DNA of 35,253 bases from an uncultured Algibacter sp. (GTDB lineage: Bacteria > Bacteroidota > Bacteroidia > Flavobacteriales > Flavobacteriaceae), in contig CALHCQ010000020.1 of NCBI GenBank assembly GCA_937936645.1, positions 1 through 35,253 on the forward strand. Reading direction: 5' to 3'. The notes beneath the pieces were generated by a model. The model worked only from the letters and a program-made list of their open reading frames with translations. It ran no database searches and was not told where the DNA came from. Each line of letters starts with the position of its first letter. Position 1 is the first letter of the stretch. Shown here piece by piece: positions 7,898-18,172 of the stretch. The position numbers were made by a program, and so were the translations under genes.

Positions 7898-8308
7898 ATG
7901 ATGACGAATTCTGATGAAATTCAAATAAGAGTCCGCTACGGCGAAACCGACCAAATGGGTGTGGTGTATCACGGTAACTACGCATTATATCTAGAGATGG
8001 GACGTGTTGAGTGGTTAAGAAAATTAGGTATTTCATATAAAACTATGGAAGATAATGGGATTATGTTACCTGTAGTCTCTTTAAACGTAAATTATAAACA
8101 ACCGGCCTTTTATGACGACATTATTTTTGTTAAAACAAAGTTAAAAAATAAACCTACCGTTAAGATTGAATTTGATTATGAAATAACAAATTCCAAAGGT
8201 GATTTATTAACATCTGCAAGTACTGTTTTAGTGTTTGTAGATAAAAAAACAAATAGGCCCATTAAAGCACCAAAATATATCATGGACGCTATTTGTTTTT
8301 TAGATTAA
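7898..8308 (+). CDS. YbgC-like acyl-CoA thioesterase (hotdog fold)
   Basis: The 136-residue protein belongs to the 4-hydroxybenzoyl-CoA thioesterase family of hotdog hydrolases, which cleave acyl-CoA thioesters. The signature RVRYGETDQMGVVYHGNY (residues 11-28) includes the catalytic Asp18 and the Tyr-His pair that follows. The helix LEMGRVEWLRKLG is also typical. Two ATG codons in tandem (7898 and 7901) can serve as start. It is divergent from dnaA and its 3' end overlaps the convergent YigZ-like gene by nine bases. I see no clear -7 element upstream. Its substrate, short acyl-CoA or acyl-ACP, cannot be fixed here. Confidence 0.88.
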   Translation: MMTNSDEIQIRVRYGETDQMGVVYHGNYALYLEMGRVEWLRKLGISYKTMEDNGIMLPVVSLNVNYKQPAFYDDIIFVKTKLKNKPTVKIEFDYEITNSKGDLLTSASTVLVFVDKKTNRPIKAPKYIMDAICFLD

Positions 8309-8911
8309 TTCTTTAATATTTACCAGATATAAATTGTTAAAAATGTTAAATACCGTTTTAGCATCTTTTTCTCTGACGCTAATTTCTAAATAACAAGAAA
8401 TTTCGAGTTTTTGATTTATAATGTGTAACCTTTTCTCCTTTACAATTTGCATGACTTTGTTCATGCTATCATAATTAAATGTAATGGCGTAGTTTATGTT
8501 TATGGTGTTTTCTGTAATATTACAAGATTGTAATGTTATAAGTGCGCTGTTTTTATATGCATTAATTAGACCGCTAACACCTAGTTTTACTCCTCCAAAA
8601 TAGCGAACAACTACTACAAGTGTGTTTGTTAAGTTAAAAGACTGTATTTGTCTGTATATGGGCATGCCAGCTGTATTTCCTGGTTCGCCATCATCATTTA
8701 CTCTATGTGTTTTAGTTTTAGTGCCAAGTACATACGCATAACACCAGTGCCGGGCAGCATGATGTTGTTTTTTTAAATGCTTTAAAATTAATTTAACCTC
8801 GTCTGTAGAGTTTATGGGGTATGCGTATCCATAAAACTTACTGTTTTTATCTTTAAATAATGTTTCGTTGCTAGCGGTGCTTATTGTTTTGTATGTGTCT
8901 TTTTCTAGCAA
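8300..8911 (-). CDS. YigZ/IMPACT family protein
   Basis: The 203-residue protein has the two-domain layout of the YigZ family. The N-terminal IMPACT domain carries HHAARHWCYAY (50-60), DDGEPGNTAGMP (73-84) and RYFGGVKLG (103-111). A C-terminal DUF1949-like domain spans about 135-200. Eukaryotic IMPACT inhibits Gcn2; bacterial members may bind nucleic acid or the translation machinery, but their role is not settled. It is the last gene of the lipoprotein-ribD-HAD-yigZ run, starting two bases after the HAD stop. Its end overlaps the convergent thioesterase gene by nine bases (8300-8308). Confidence 0.9.
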   Translation of the reverse strand: MLEKDTYKTISTASNETLFKDKNSKFYGYAYPINSTDEVKLILKHLKKQHHAARHWCYAYVLGTKTKTHRVNDDGEPGNTAGMPIYRQIQSFNLTNTLVVVVRYFGGVKLGVSGLINAYKNSALITLQSCNITENTININYAITFNYDSMNKVMQIVKEKRLHIINQKLEISCYLEISVREKDAKTVFNIFNNLYLVNIKELI

Positions 8912-8913
8912 AA

Positions 8914-9525
8914 TTAAAAGAATTGTTTTTGCGTTTCAAACAAAGTGCTAACATCTTCTTGGTAAGGCGTTATATGCCATGTTTTAATGCCTAGTGTTTT
9001 GGCGCTTGTTATGTTATCTTCATTATCGTCAATAAAAAGGCAATTTTCAGCTTTTAGTTTGTTTTCTGTTAAAACAAAATTATAAATGTCTTTGTTGGGT
9101 TTGCTTAGTTGAATTTCGTGAGACAGATAAAAAGCGTTAAAGCAGTCTTTAAATGTGTTATAAAAAGGAACGTTTTCTTTTATATAATCTATGTGAAGCT
9201 CGTTTGTATTGCTAAGTAATATTAATTTATATTGGTTTTTGTCTTTTAAATTCTTTAAAAATTCTAAACGATGCTCAGGGAAGTCTTTTAGCATATAATT
9301 CCAAGTATTTATAACATCAGTTTTACTTAGGTTTGGGAAATTTTCTAAATAAAAATCTATAAACTCGTTAGTGGTTATTAAGCCCTGTTCGTATAGCCCA
9401 TTAAAAGCTGTTATTTCCTCAGGTATGCTATCAACATTTAATTTTTCTAATGTTTTTTCTATGGCAGCAGGTATGTCTAAATTGATAAATACATTACCAA
9501 AGTCAAAAATTATTGTGTTAATCAT
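8914..9525 (-). CDS. HAD superfamily hydrolase (YihX-like phosphatase)
   Basis: The 203-residue protein is a HAD-type phosphatase with a helical cap inserted after motif I. Motif I is IIFDFGNVF with nucleophile Asp8. The second Asp of the usual DxD is replaced by Gly, as in YihX-like members (FDLGNV). Motif II is LLSN (Ser105), motif III Lys142, and motif IV FIDDNEDN (Asp166/Asp167). YihX dephosphorylates glucose-1-phosphate, but the substrate here is unknown. In this operon it follows ribD with an eight-base overlap. A missing step in riboflavin synthesis, dephosphorylation of the RibD product, is carried out by HAD enzymes in other bacteria, so that role is possible here. Confidence 0.88.
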   Translation of the reverse strand: MINTIIFDFGNVFINLDIPAAIEKTLEKLNVDSIPEEITAFNGLYEQGLITTNEFIDFYLENFPNLSKTDVINTWNYMLKDFPEHRLEFLKNLKDKNQYKLILLSNTNELHIDYIKENVPFYNTFKDCFNAFYLSHEIQLSKPNKDIYNFVLTENKLKAENCLFIDDNEDNITSAKTLGIKTWHITPYQEDVSTLFETQKQFF

Positions 9526-10522
9526 TTGTGTATATTTTAAGCTGATCGTTTTTAATGTATTCTTGTTGTAAAAGTGAACCTGTTATTTTAGGGGCTTTTG
9601 TACCGTTGTTAAATGTTGTATTTCCAATAAAAACTCTAGCCTCGTCCCAAAGTTGTTCATCTATAAATGTTTGCAGTGTTTTAAGGCCTCCTTCTATAAT
9701 AACAGATGTTATGTTGTTTTTATATAGCATGGTACAGATTTGCGAAGCTAAGTTTTTAGAAAAATCGACAACACTTTCGTTAATAATAATGGTGTTGGCA
9801 TCGTTATTAAAAACAGAATGATTTTTACTTAGCTTGTTTGTTTTATCGATAACAATTCTAGTTGGGTTACTGCCCGTCCAATCTCTAGTAGTTAAACTAG
9901 GGTTGTCATGTAAAACCGTGTTTGTACCAACAAGAATGGCCTGTTCTTCGGCACGCCATTTATGTACTAATTGTCTAGATGTTTTGTTGGTTATCCAAAC
10001 GGGCTTGTTTTCCGTTTTAGTTTCTGGAGCTATAAAGCCATTGGCTGTTTGGGCCCATTTTAAAATAATATAAGGGCGTTTTTTATTATGAAATGTAAAA
10101 AAACGTTTGTGGTGTAGTTTACAAACATTAGCTAATACACCTACAGTAACATGTATACCGGCATCTTTTAGTTTTTTTATGCCTTTGCCAGCAACTTCTT
10201 TATAGTCGTCTATGCAGCCTATAACCACATTAGGTATTTTATGTTGTATAATTAGATCGCTACAAGGAGGTGTTTTTCCGTAATGCGCACAAGGTTCCAG
10301 GGTAACATATATGGTAGATTGGTTTAATAAAGTTTTATCTTTAACCGATGCAATGGCATTAACTTCGGCATGGTGGCTACCGTATTTACTAGTAAAACCC
10401 TCGCCAATTATTTGGTTATTATGTACAATAACACTACCAACCATAGGGTTTGGTTGCGTGCTTCCTAATCCGTTTTTTGCAATTTGTAGGCAGCGATTTA
10501 TATAAAATTCGTGAGTATTCAA
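9518..10522 (-). CDS. ribD: Bifunctional riboflavin deaminase/reductase RibD
   Basis: RibD performs the second and third steps of riboflavin synthesis: deamination of the pyrimidine from GTP cyclohydrolase II, and NADPH reduction of its ribosyl group. The 334 residues hold an N-terminal zinc deaminase domain (1-145) with HAEVNAI (His51, Glu53) and PCAHYGKTPPC (Cys78, Cys87), then the reductase domain (150-334) beginning PYIILKWAQTANGFIA. It is a bit shorter than E. coli RibD (367) but has both halves. It stands apart from other rib genes, in an operon after a LEA14-like lipoprotein and before a HAD phosphatase. No FMN riboswitch is visible upstream. Confidence 0.95.
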   Translation of the reverse strand: MNTHEFYINRCLQIAKNGLGSTQPNPMVGSVIVHNNQIIGEGFTSKYGSHHAEVNAIASVKDKTLLNQSTIYVTLEPCAHYGKTPPCSDLIIQHKIPNVVIGCIDDYKEVAGKGIKKLKDAGIHVTVGVLANVCKLHHKRFFTFHNKKRPYIILKWAQTANGFIAPETKTENKPVWITNKTSRQLVHKWRAEEQAILVGTNTVLHDNPSLTTRDWTGSNPTRIVIDKTNKLSKNHSVFNNDANTIIINESVVDFSKNLASQICTMLYKNNITSVIIEGGLKTLQTFIDEQLWDEARVFIGNTTFNNGTKAPKITGSLLQQEYIKNDQLKIYTND

Positions 10523-10525
10523 TAG

Positions 10526-10981
10526 TTATAATTTAATTTTAAGTTCTTCAGTTTCATCAACTTTGTATTTATGCGAAAAACCTAAAACTTTATACTTTAT
10601 ATCGCCTTTGTATTGTACTTCTAGTTTTTTTCCAAAAATACTACCAAGTAAACTGCCTAAGTTTTTATTACCAAATAAACTGTCTTTTGGTATGCGCGCT
10701 GTAAGAGGTATTGCAAATTCTTTTTTTGCTGGTACTTTAAATTTTTCTGTTGTTATAGAGGCAATTTCAGAGTTGTTAATGAGTACTTTAATGCCATCGG
10801 TTTGTAGCTCGCCACCAATCCGGTTTTCGTTTAAAAATATGGCATTGGCACTAACCGTTATAAATTTAGAACTAGCTTCGAGTACATGTATATTTTTTAT
10901 GTTGATAAATTTTGGTTTTTTAGTAACCGTACAATTAAAAAAGGTAAGTAATATTGTAGATATAATGACAAGGTGTTTCAT
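10526..10981 (-). CDS. LEA14-like (LEA type 2/WHy) lipoprotein
   Basis: The 151-residue product starts with a lipoprotein signal peptide (MKHLVIISTILLTFFNC), so Cys17 should be lipidated and the protein anchored in the envelope. The remainder resembles a LEA type 2/WHy beta-sandwich domain: the stretch from NIHVLEASSKFITVSANAIF to FKVPAKKEFAIPLTARIP has the expected alternating pattern. In plants these domains are linked to stress protection; in bacteria their function is poorly known. It is the first gene of a run with ribD three bases downstream. A perfect TATATTTG box lies 26 bases upstream of the start. Confidence 0.75.
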   Translation of the reverse strand: MKHLVIISTILLTFFNCTVTKKPKFINIKNIHVLEASSKFITVSANAIFLNENRIGGELQTDGIKVLINNSEIASITTEKFKVPAKKEFAIPLTARIPKDSLFGNKNLGSLLGSIFGKKLEVQYKGDIKYKVLGFSHKYKVDETEELKIKL

Positions 10982-11007
10982 TTTAGTGTTTTTATAATAA
11001 TGACAAG

Positions 11008-11015
11008 CAAATATA
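11008..11015 (-). promoter_or_regulatory. -7 element for the lipoprotein-ribD operon
   Basis: On the minus strand this reads TATATTTG, an exact match to TAnnTTTG, ending 26 bases before the ATG at 10981. It should drive the lipoprotein, ribD, HAD and yigZ genes. The -33 region is not obvious. Confidence 0.65.
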
Positions 11016-11132
11016 CCATTGTTATTTTAGATATTATAGAGATGAAAAATGGGTTTGTTCTTAAATGTAATAGCTGTGTTTAATATTTACAGCGCCTTTA
11101 GTTATAAACAAATGTCACATAAATGAATGTAA

Positions 11133-11993
11133 ATGAAATTACTTGATATAAAAGAAACATTTGTTCGCGAATTAAATGGTGTATATCCAGAGCAAGAGTG
11201 TGTTAGTTTTTTTAACTTATTAATAGATTTTTACTACCAAGTTTCTAGATTGCAACTCGCTATAAATGTAAATTTAGAGGTGCAAGATTATAATAAAATG
11301 CTAGAGGCTCTAGTGTTGCTAAAACAAGAAGTACCTATACAATACATAACGGGCGAAACTTTGTTTTATGGGCTTCATTTTTGTGTTACAAAAAATACGT
11401 TAATACCAAGGCCAGAAACAGAAGAATTAGTAGATTGGATTATTAATACGAACTGTAAATTAGAAAAACCCATACGTGTTTTAGATATAGGTACGGGTAG
11501 CGGTTGTATAGCTATAGCTTTGGCAAAACATATGCCCAAAGTGCAAGTCTATGCTATAGACGTAAGTAAGGAAGCTTTAAAAGTTGCAAAAAACAATGCT
11601 GAAAAAAATAATGTAAGCATTACTTTTTTAGAGCAGGATATTTTAGCTCCAGACGCCTCAAACATGGATGCGTTGTTAGATGTTAATTTTGATGTTATTG
11701 TGTCTAATCCGCCATATGTTCGTCATTTAGAAAAGAAAATGATGCATGCCAATGTATTAAACAACGAACCGCACTTAGCATTATTTGTAGCAGATGATGA
11801 TCCGTTAAAATTTTATCAAGCTATAACTAAATTTGCTAAGGTGAAATTAAAAACTAAAGGAATATTATTTTTTGAAATTAATGAATATTTAGGAACCGAA
11901 ATGAAAAACTTGTTGCAAACCGAAGGGTTTAAAGATATCGATTTAAAACAAGATTTTTTTGGAAAAGACAGAATGTTAAAAGGCTGTATTTAG
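11133..11993 (+). CDS. prmC: Release factor glutamine methyltransferase
   Basis: PrmC methylates the Gln of the GGQ motif in peptide release factors RF1 and RF2, which speeds translation termination. The 286 residues include an N-terminal helical domain (1-85), the motif TLIPRPETEELVDW around 89-102, the SAM-binding loop VLDIGTGSGCIAIALA (116-131), and the substrate-binding NPPY at 192-195 that holds the Gln side chain. Length is close to E. coli PrmC (277). The gene is divergent from the lipoprotein-ribD operon, and ligA starts 34 bases after its stop, so the two may be co-transcribed. Confidence 0.96.
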   Translation: MKLLDIKETFVRELNGVYPEQECVSFFNLLIDFYYQVSRLQLAINVNLEVQDYNKMLEALVLLKQEVPIQYITGETLFYGLHFCVTKNTLIPRPETEELVDWIINTNCKLEKPIRVLDIGTGSGCIAIALAKHMPKVQVYAIDVSKEALKVAKNNAEKNNVSITFLEQDILAPDASNMDALLDVNFDVIVSNPPYVRHLEKKMMHANVLNNEPHLALFVADDDPLKFYQAITKFAKVKLKTKGILFFEINEYLGTEMKNLLQTEGFKDIDLKQDFFGKDRMLKGCI

Positions 11994-12021
11994 TTTAGAT
12001 TATAAAGAAAAGGTTAATTAG

Positions 12022-14022
<2,001 letters not shown>

Positions 14023-14044
14023 AAAAAAGAATGTTATTTTGTTT

Positions 14045-14077
14045 AGGTGTTGTGTTTTTAATAGGTGTTAAGGTGTT
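14045..14077. repeat. AGGTGTT short direct repeats
   Basis: AGGTGTT occurs three times, at 14045-14051, 14063-14069 and 14071-14077, in the gap between ligA and the DUF6913 gene. The spacing is irregular (18 and 8 bases), the strand is strongly T/G-biased, and a further related AGTGTTTT follows. It is probably a degenerate low-complexity tract; function unknown. Confidence 0.4.
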
Positions 14078-14169
14078 GTTATTTAGTGTTTTAAAAGGTT
14101 TTTAAATGATGTTTTTAACAAAATAAATAAATATGTAAACCTGCAATAATTAACGCATATTTTTGACGC

Positions 14170-14186
14170 TACTTTTGTTACCTTTG
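14170..14186 (+). promoter_or_regulatory. Candidate promoter of the DUF6913-dapA unit
   Basis: Two exact TAnnTTTG matches sit close together: TACTTTTG (14170-14177) and TACCTTTG (14179-14186). The second ends 18 bases before the ATG at 14205, the same distance (within one base) as at bamD and the PgpH-type gene. No convincing -33 element is seen 19 bases upstream of either. Confidence 0.55.
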
Positions 14187-14204
14187 CCAAAATTATAGGT
14201 TTAA

Positions 14205-14723
14205 ATGATTTTAAAGTCTTTTAAGGTAAAATCCAACGAAAAATATTTAAACAAATTATTATCTACTAGACAAGTAAAAGTAGGTGGTAATGCTGTTAAG
14301 AGTATTGGTGTTATTTTAAATAGAGATGCGTTTAGTAATGTTTTAGAATTTAAAAGTTTAACTAAACAAATAAAGTTAAGCTCCAAAGCATTAAAAATAG
14401 CTGCATTTACATTAGAAGATGTACAAGAGCAGGATGCTGATTTAATCACTTTTTCTCCAAAAGACTTTGGGTGGAAAGACGGGATTAAAAATCCGGAGTT
14501 AGAGGCTTTTTTAAACCAAGAATTTGATGTTTTAATTAGTTATTACACAAACGATTCTTTAGATTTAAAAATAGCAACAGCTCGATCTAAAGCGCAATTT
14601 AAAATTGGTATTTTGCAAACAGATACGCGTTTAAACGATTTAATTATTAAAACAAATATTAATGAATTTGATGTATTTAAAAATGAGGTTTTTAAATACT
14701 TAACTATATTAAATAAAATTTAA
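14205..14723 (+). CDS. DUF6913-type conserved hypothetical protein
   Basis: The 172-residue protein has no signal peptide or membrane helix and is rich in Lys, Leu and Phe. I recognise it only as a conserved flavobacterial protein, probably of the DUF6913 family, found just upstream of dapA. Features include a basic N-terminus ([19 protein letters not shown]) and a central [10 protein letters not shown] segment that looks like a beta strand plus helix. [17 protein letters not shown] precedes [11 protein letters not shown] and [12 protein letters not shown]. The alternation of strands and helices suggests an alpha/beta fold. It ends one base before dapA begins, so a link to dapA expression is likely, but no function is assigned. 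Confidence 0.75.
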   Translation: MILKSFKVKSNEKYLNKLLSTRQVKVGGNAVKSIGVILNRDAFSNVLEFKSLTKQIKLSSKALKIAAFTLEDVQEQDADLITFSPKDFGWKDGIKNPELEAFLNQEFDVLISYYTNDSLDLKIATARSKAQFKIGILQTDTRLNDLIIKTNINEFDVFKNEVFKYLTILNKI

Positions 14724-14724
14724 A

Positions 14725-15603
14725 ATGAATAGTAAGTTTCTAGGAACTGGAGTTGCTTTAGTTACACCTTTTAACTCAGATTTAAGTGTAAATCATGAGG
14801 CTTTAACCAATATTGTAAATTTCAATATTGATAATGGCGTAGAATATCTTGTTATTTGTGGTACAACTGCAGAGAGTGTTACCATAACAAAAGAAGAAAA
14901 ACAAGCCGTTATAGCAACAGTTACCCAAGCAGCAAACGGACGTGTACCTTTAGTGTTAGGTATTGGCGGTAACAATACAGCTTTGGTTGTTAACGAAATA
15001 GAAACAACAAATTTTACTGGGATAGATGCCATATTATCGGTGTCGCCTTACTACAGTAAACCAACTCAGGAAGGGATGTATCAACATTTTAAAGCAATAG
15101 CTAATGTTTGCCCTGTAGATATTATTTTATACAATGTGCCAGGTCGTACTTCTAGAAACATGGATGTAGATACGACTTTAAGACTAGCAACCGAGTTCAG
15201 TAATATTATAGCTGTAAAAGAAGCCGGTAATAATATGTCTCAATATTTACAGTTAATAAAAAATAAGCCAGAAGGTTTTCTTGTTATTTCTGGTGATGAC
15301 GATTTAGCTTTAGCCGTAACCTTAGCAGGTGGAGCAGGGGTTATATCTGTAATTGGTCAAGCATATCCAGAAGCGTTTTCTAACATGATTCGTTTAGGTT
15401 TAAATGGCGACGCAAAAGCTGCTTACAAATTGCATTACAGATTGTTGGATGTAATAGACTATATATTTGAAGAAAATAATCCAGCAGGTATAAAATCGGT
15501 TTTAGAAGCTTTAAACCTTTGTGCAGACCATGTAAGATTACCTGTTGTACCAGCGTCCAGTGATTTAAAAAGCAGAATTAAAAGTTTTGTAAACGCCTTT
15601 TAA
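14725..15603 (+). CDS. dapA: 4-hydroxy-tetrahydrodipicolinate synthase
   Basis: DapA condenses pyruvate with aspartate semialdehyde, the first committed step to diaminopimelate and lysine. The 292-residue TIM-barrel protein shows the Schiff-base lysine Lys165 (AVKEAGN), Tyr136 in ILYNVPGRT, and the Thr pair in CGTTAES (47-48). The end is intact. The start is one base after the DUF6913 stop. dapF lies elsewhere in the window on the same strand, so the pathway genes are scattered. The gap that follows contains a nine-base-pair hairpin. Confidence 0.97.
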   Translation: MNSKFLGTGVALVTPFNSDLSVNHEALTNIVNFNIDNGVEYLVICGTTAESVTITKEEKQAVIATVTQAANGRVPLVLGIGGNNTALVVNEIETTNFTGIDAILSVSPYYSKPTQEGMYQHFKAIANVCPVDIILYNVPGRTSRNMDVDTTLRLATEFSNIIAVKEAGNNMSQYLQLIKNKPEGFLVISGDDDLALAVTLAGGAGVISVIGQAYPEAFSNMIRLGLNGDAKAAYKLHYRLLDVIDYIFEENNPAGIKSVLEALNLCADHVRLPVVPASSDLKSRIKSFVNAF

Positions 15604-15642
15604 ATACGATAAAAAGCATATTAATAGTTTTAAGCCTTATTA

Positions 15643-15672
15643 AAATTTACGATTTGCAATAACCGTAAATTT
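15643..15672. repeat. Hairpin in the dapA-bamD gap
   Basis: AAATTTACG (15643-15651) and CGTAAATTT (15664-15672) are perfect complements with a 12-base loop. It could be a weak terminator for dapA, but it is followed only by TTTAAAAAAG rather than a U tract on the plus strand, so an operator or RNA structure is equally possible. Confidence 0.4.
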
Positions 15673-15767
15673 AAAAAAGTTAAATATTGCTTAATTGTAC
15701 ACGAAGACTAATATTCATCGTTTAAATTAGCGTATAAAATATATTTTTAATATCCATATTATTAACC

Positions 15768-15775
15768 TAATTTTG
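15768..15775 (+). promoter_or_regulatory. -7 element upstream of bamD
   Basis: TAATTTTG is an exact TAnnTTTG match ending 17 bases before the bamD ATG. It should drive the bamD-rpoZ-coaBC-porD run. The -33 region is T-rich but has no clear TTG. Confidence 0.65.
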
Positions 15776-15792
15776 CAGTCTGTTTTAAATTT

Positions 15793-16608
15793 ATGAAAAA
15801 CGTATTTTACATATTAACACTTGTTGTTCTTTTTAGTTCTTGTAGTGATTATCAAAAATTACTAAAAACAGAAAGTATAGCAGATAAATTTAAAGGTGGA
15901 GACTCTCTTTATCAATTAGGTAAGTACGAAAAGGCAAATAAATTATTTGCTCAAATAGTGCCTAATTATAGGGGTAAACCTAACGCAGAAAAGCTTATGT
16001 TTCTCTACTCGGATACCTTTTTTAAAATGCGAGATTTTTATGTTGCAGGATATCAGTTCGATAAGTTTGTAACAAATTACCCTAAAAGTGAAAAGGTAGA
16101 CGAAGCTGCATTTTTAAGTGCAAAAAGTACTTACAAATTATCTCCTTTTTATACCAACGATCAAAAAGATACAAGAGAAGCTATAGAGAAGTTACAAAAC
16201 TTTATAAATATTTATCCAAACTCTAAATTTGTTACCGAAGCAAACGCTTTAGTTAAAGAGTTGGATTTAAAATTACAAAAGAAAGCTTTTGCCATAGCCA
16301 AGCAGTATAAAGATATAGCACCACAGTTTAGTAAAGATTTTTATGCAGCAATAAAATCTTTCGATAATTTTATTTTTGAATTCCCAGGTTCGGAATTGAG
16401 AGAAGATGCATTCTTTTACAAGTTTGAAGCAGCTTATCAGCAAGCAACAAACAGTGTAGAATTTAAAAAGAAAGTACGATTAGAGCAAGCTAAAGAATTT
16501 TACGATGCTTTCATTAAAGCATACCCTAGCTCTAAATATCTAAGTCAAGCCGTTTTAATGGTAGACGTTATAGATCAATCACTAAAAAAATACAATACCA
16601 AAAGTTAA
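15793..16608 (+). CDS. bamD: Outer membrane assembly lipoprotein BamD
   Basis: BamD is the essential lipoprotein partner of BamA in inserting beta-barrel proteins in the outer membrane. The 271 residues begin with a lipoprotein signal (MKNVFYILTLVVLFSSC, lipidated Cys17). TPR-like helical repeats follow; for example, GDSLYQLGKYEKANKLFAQI and a later repeat ending NFIFEFPGSELREDAFFY show the alternation of helix pairs with an FP.S motif. Length compares well with E. coli BamD (245). It heads a run with rpoZ 12 bases downstream. Confidence 0.93.
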   Translation: MKNVFYILTLVVLFSSCSDYQKLLKTESIADKFKGGDSLYQLGKYEKANKLFAQIVPNYRGKPNAEKLMFLYSDTFFKMRDFYVAGYQFDKFVTNYPKSEKVDEAAFLSAKSTYKLSPFYTNDQKDTREAIEKLQNFINIYPNSKFVTEANALVKELDLKLQKKAFAIAKQYKDIAPQFSKDFYAAIKSFDNFIFEFPGSELREDAFFYKFEAAYQQATNSVEFKKKVRLEQAKEFYDAFIKAYPSSKYLSQAVLMVDVIDQSLKKYNTKS

Positions 16609-16620
16609 TACATAATTACA

Positions 16621-16950
16621 ATGGATTTAAAAAAAACCAATGCTCCGGTAAACACTATTACTTACGATAGAAATCAAATAGATGAGCCAACAGAGAACAT
16701 CTACGAGTCTATTTCTATTATTGCTAGACGTGCAGATCAAATTAACACAGAGATTAAAAAAGAATTAATCGATAAGTTAGAAGAATTTGCAACATACAAC
16801 GATAGCTTAGAGGAGATTTTTGAAAACAAAGAGCAAATTGAGGTATCTAAATTTTACGAAAAATTACCAAAACCTCATGCATTAGCTGTTCAAGAATGGT
16901 TAACAGATAAGGTTTATTTTAGAAATACAGAATCAGACTCTAAAGCCTAG
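16621..16950 (+). CDS. rpoZ: RNA polymerase omega subunit, Bacteroidota type
   Basis: The 109-residue protein matches the divergent omega family of Bacteroidota. ENIYESISIIARRADQIN corresponds to the RxxAxQL omega motif (helix near residues 26-43). It is followed by an acidic helical segment and KLPKPHALAVQEWL. Omega wraps around the C-terminal end of beta' and helps assemble the polymerase. It lies between bamD and coaBC, with 12- and 10-base gaps. The rpoZ-coaBC adjacency is also seen in other bacteria, where omega sits near dfp/coaBC, which supports the call. Confidence 0.88.
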   Translation: MDLKKTNAPVNTITYDRNQIDEPTENIYESISIIARRADQINTEIKKELIDKLEEFATYNDSLEEIFENKEQIEVSKFYEKLPKPHALAVQEWLTDKVYFRNTESDSKA

Positions 16951-16960
16951 TAATTACATT

Positions 16961-18172
16961 ATGAGTATACTAAGCGGCAAGAACATTCTGTTAGGTGTTA
17001 CGGGTGGTATTGCCGCCTATAAAACAGCTTCACTAGTAAGATTATTTGTAAAAGCAGGTGCCCAAATAAAAGTGGTTATTACCCCTGCTGCAAAAGATTT
17101 TATAACACCATTAACTCTATCTACATTATCTAAAAACCCTGTACACTCATCTTTTACAAATGAAGAAGATGACAACGATGTATGGAATAACCATGTAGAC
17201 TTAGGTCTATGGGCCGATATATTTGTTATAGCTCCTGCTACAGCAAATACAATGTCTAAAATGGCAAATGGCGTTTGTAACAACTTATTGTTGGCTACTT
17301 ATTTATCTGCCAAATGCCCTGTGTATTTTGCGCCAGCCATGGATTTAGATATGTACAAACACCCATCTACCTTAAGTTCTTTCAATAAATTAGAACAATT
17401 TGGTAATATTATGATACCAGCAACTAGTGGCGAACTAGCTAGCGGATTGGTAGGCGAGGGGCGTATGGCAGAGCCAGAAGATATTGTATCTTACATAGAA
17501 AACCACATGCTAGATCAATTACCTTTACGAGGTAAAAAGTTACTTTTAACAGCAGGACCAACTTACGAAGCTATAGATCCTGTGCGTTTTATTGGTAACC
17601 ACTCTAGTGGTAAAATGGGATTCGAAATAGCAAAAGCAGCGGCCAATTTAGGTGCTGAGGTTACATTGGTAACTGGGCCAACACATCAACAAGTTACACA
17701 TGCCTTAATTAATGTTGTACCTGTTGTAAGTGCTCAAAATATGTACGATGCGGTACATCAATATTACAAAACAACAGATATCGCCATATTATCTGCTGCT
17801 GTAGCCGATTTTACACCAAAAGAAGTTGCTACTCAGAAAATAAAAAAGAAAGATAAAACGTTAACATTAGAGTTAACCAAAACCAAAGATATTTTAGCAT
17901 CTTTAGGAGATACCAAAGAAAATCAATTTTTAGTTGGCTTTGCATTAGAAACTAATAATGAATTAGAAAATGCAAAAGGCAAGTTAAAAAAGAAGAATTT
18001 AAATTTAATAGTATTAAATTCGTTAAGAGATAAAGGCGCTGGTTTTCAAAGCGATACCAATAAAGTGACATTTATTGATAATAAAGATTGTATAACCGAG
18101 TTTAATTTGAAATCTAAAACCGATGTGGCTAAAGATTTATTAAACGAAATTGTAAAACAAATTAATGCGTAA
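16961..18172 (+). CDS. coaBC: Bifunctional phosphopantothenoylcysteine decarboxylase/synthetase
   Basis: CoaBC turns 4'-phosphopantothenate and cysteine into 4'-phosphopantetheine, using CTP and FMN. The 403 residues have the CoaC decarboxylase domain first (1-185; LLGVTGGIAAYKT, active-site His78 in NNHVDLGLWAD). The CoaB synthetase domain follows (190-403; LLLTAGPTYEAIDPVRFIGN and later LSAAVADFTP). Two positions deviate from the E. coli enzyme. The PxMNxxMW motif reads PAMDLDMY (Asp128 in place of Asn). The clamp region, which holds catalytic Cys158 in E. coli, reads ASGLVGEG with no cysteine. Both may be lineage features. Its last eight bases overlap the next gene. Confidence 0.96.
   Translation: MSILSGKNILLGVTGGIAAYKTASLVRLFVKAGAQIKVVITPAAKDFITPLTLSTLSKNPVHSSFTNEEDDNDVWNNHVDLGLWADIFVIAPATANTMSKMANGVCNNLLLATYLSAKCPVYFAPAMDLDMYKHPSTLSSFNKLEQFGNIMIPATSGELASGLVGEGRMAEPEDIVSYIENHMLDQLPLRGKKLLLTAGPTYEAIDPVRFIGNHSSGKMGFEIAKAAANLGAEVTLVTGPTHQQVTHALINVVPVVSAQNMYDAVHQYYKTTDIAILSAAVADFTPKEVATQKIKKKDKTLTLELTKTKDILASLGDTKENQFLVGFALETNNELENAKGKLKKKNLNLIVLNSLRDKGAGFQSDTNKVTFIDNKDCITEFNLKSKTDVAKDLLNEIVKQINA

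Noticed and set aside
10523-10600. FMN riboswitch upstream of ribD
   Set aside because: There is only a three-base gap to the lipoprotein gene and no conserved RFN element; the leader before the lipoprotein is too short as well.
14045-14077. CRISPR or tandem array between ligA and the DUF6913 gene
   Set aside because: The three AGGTGTT copies are seven bases long with irregular spacing and no spacers of constant size.
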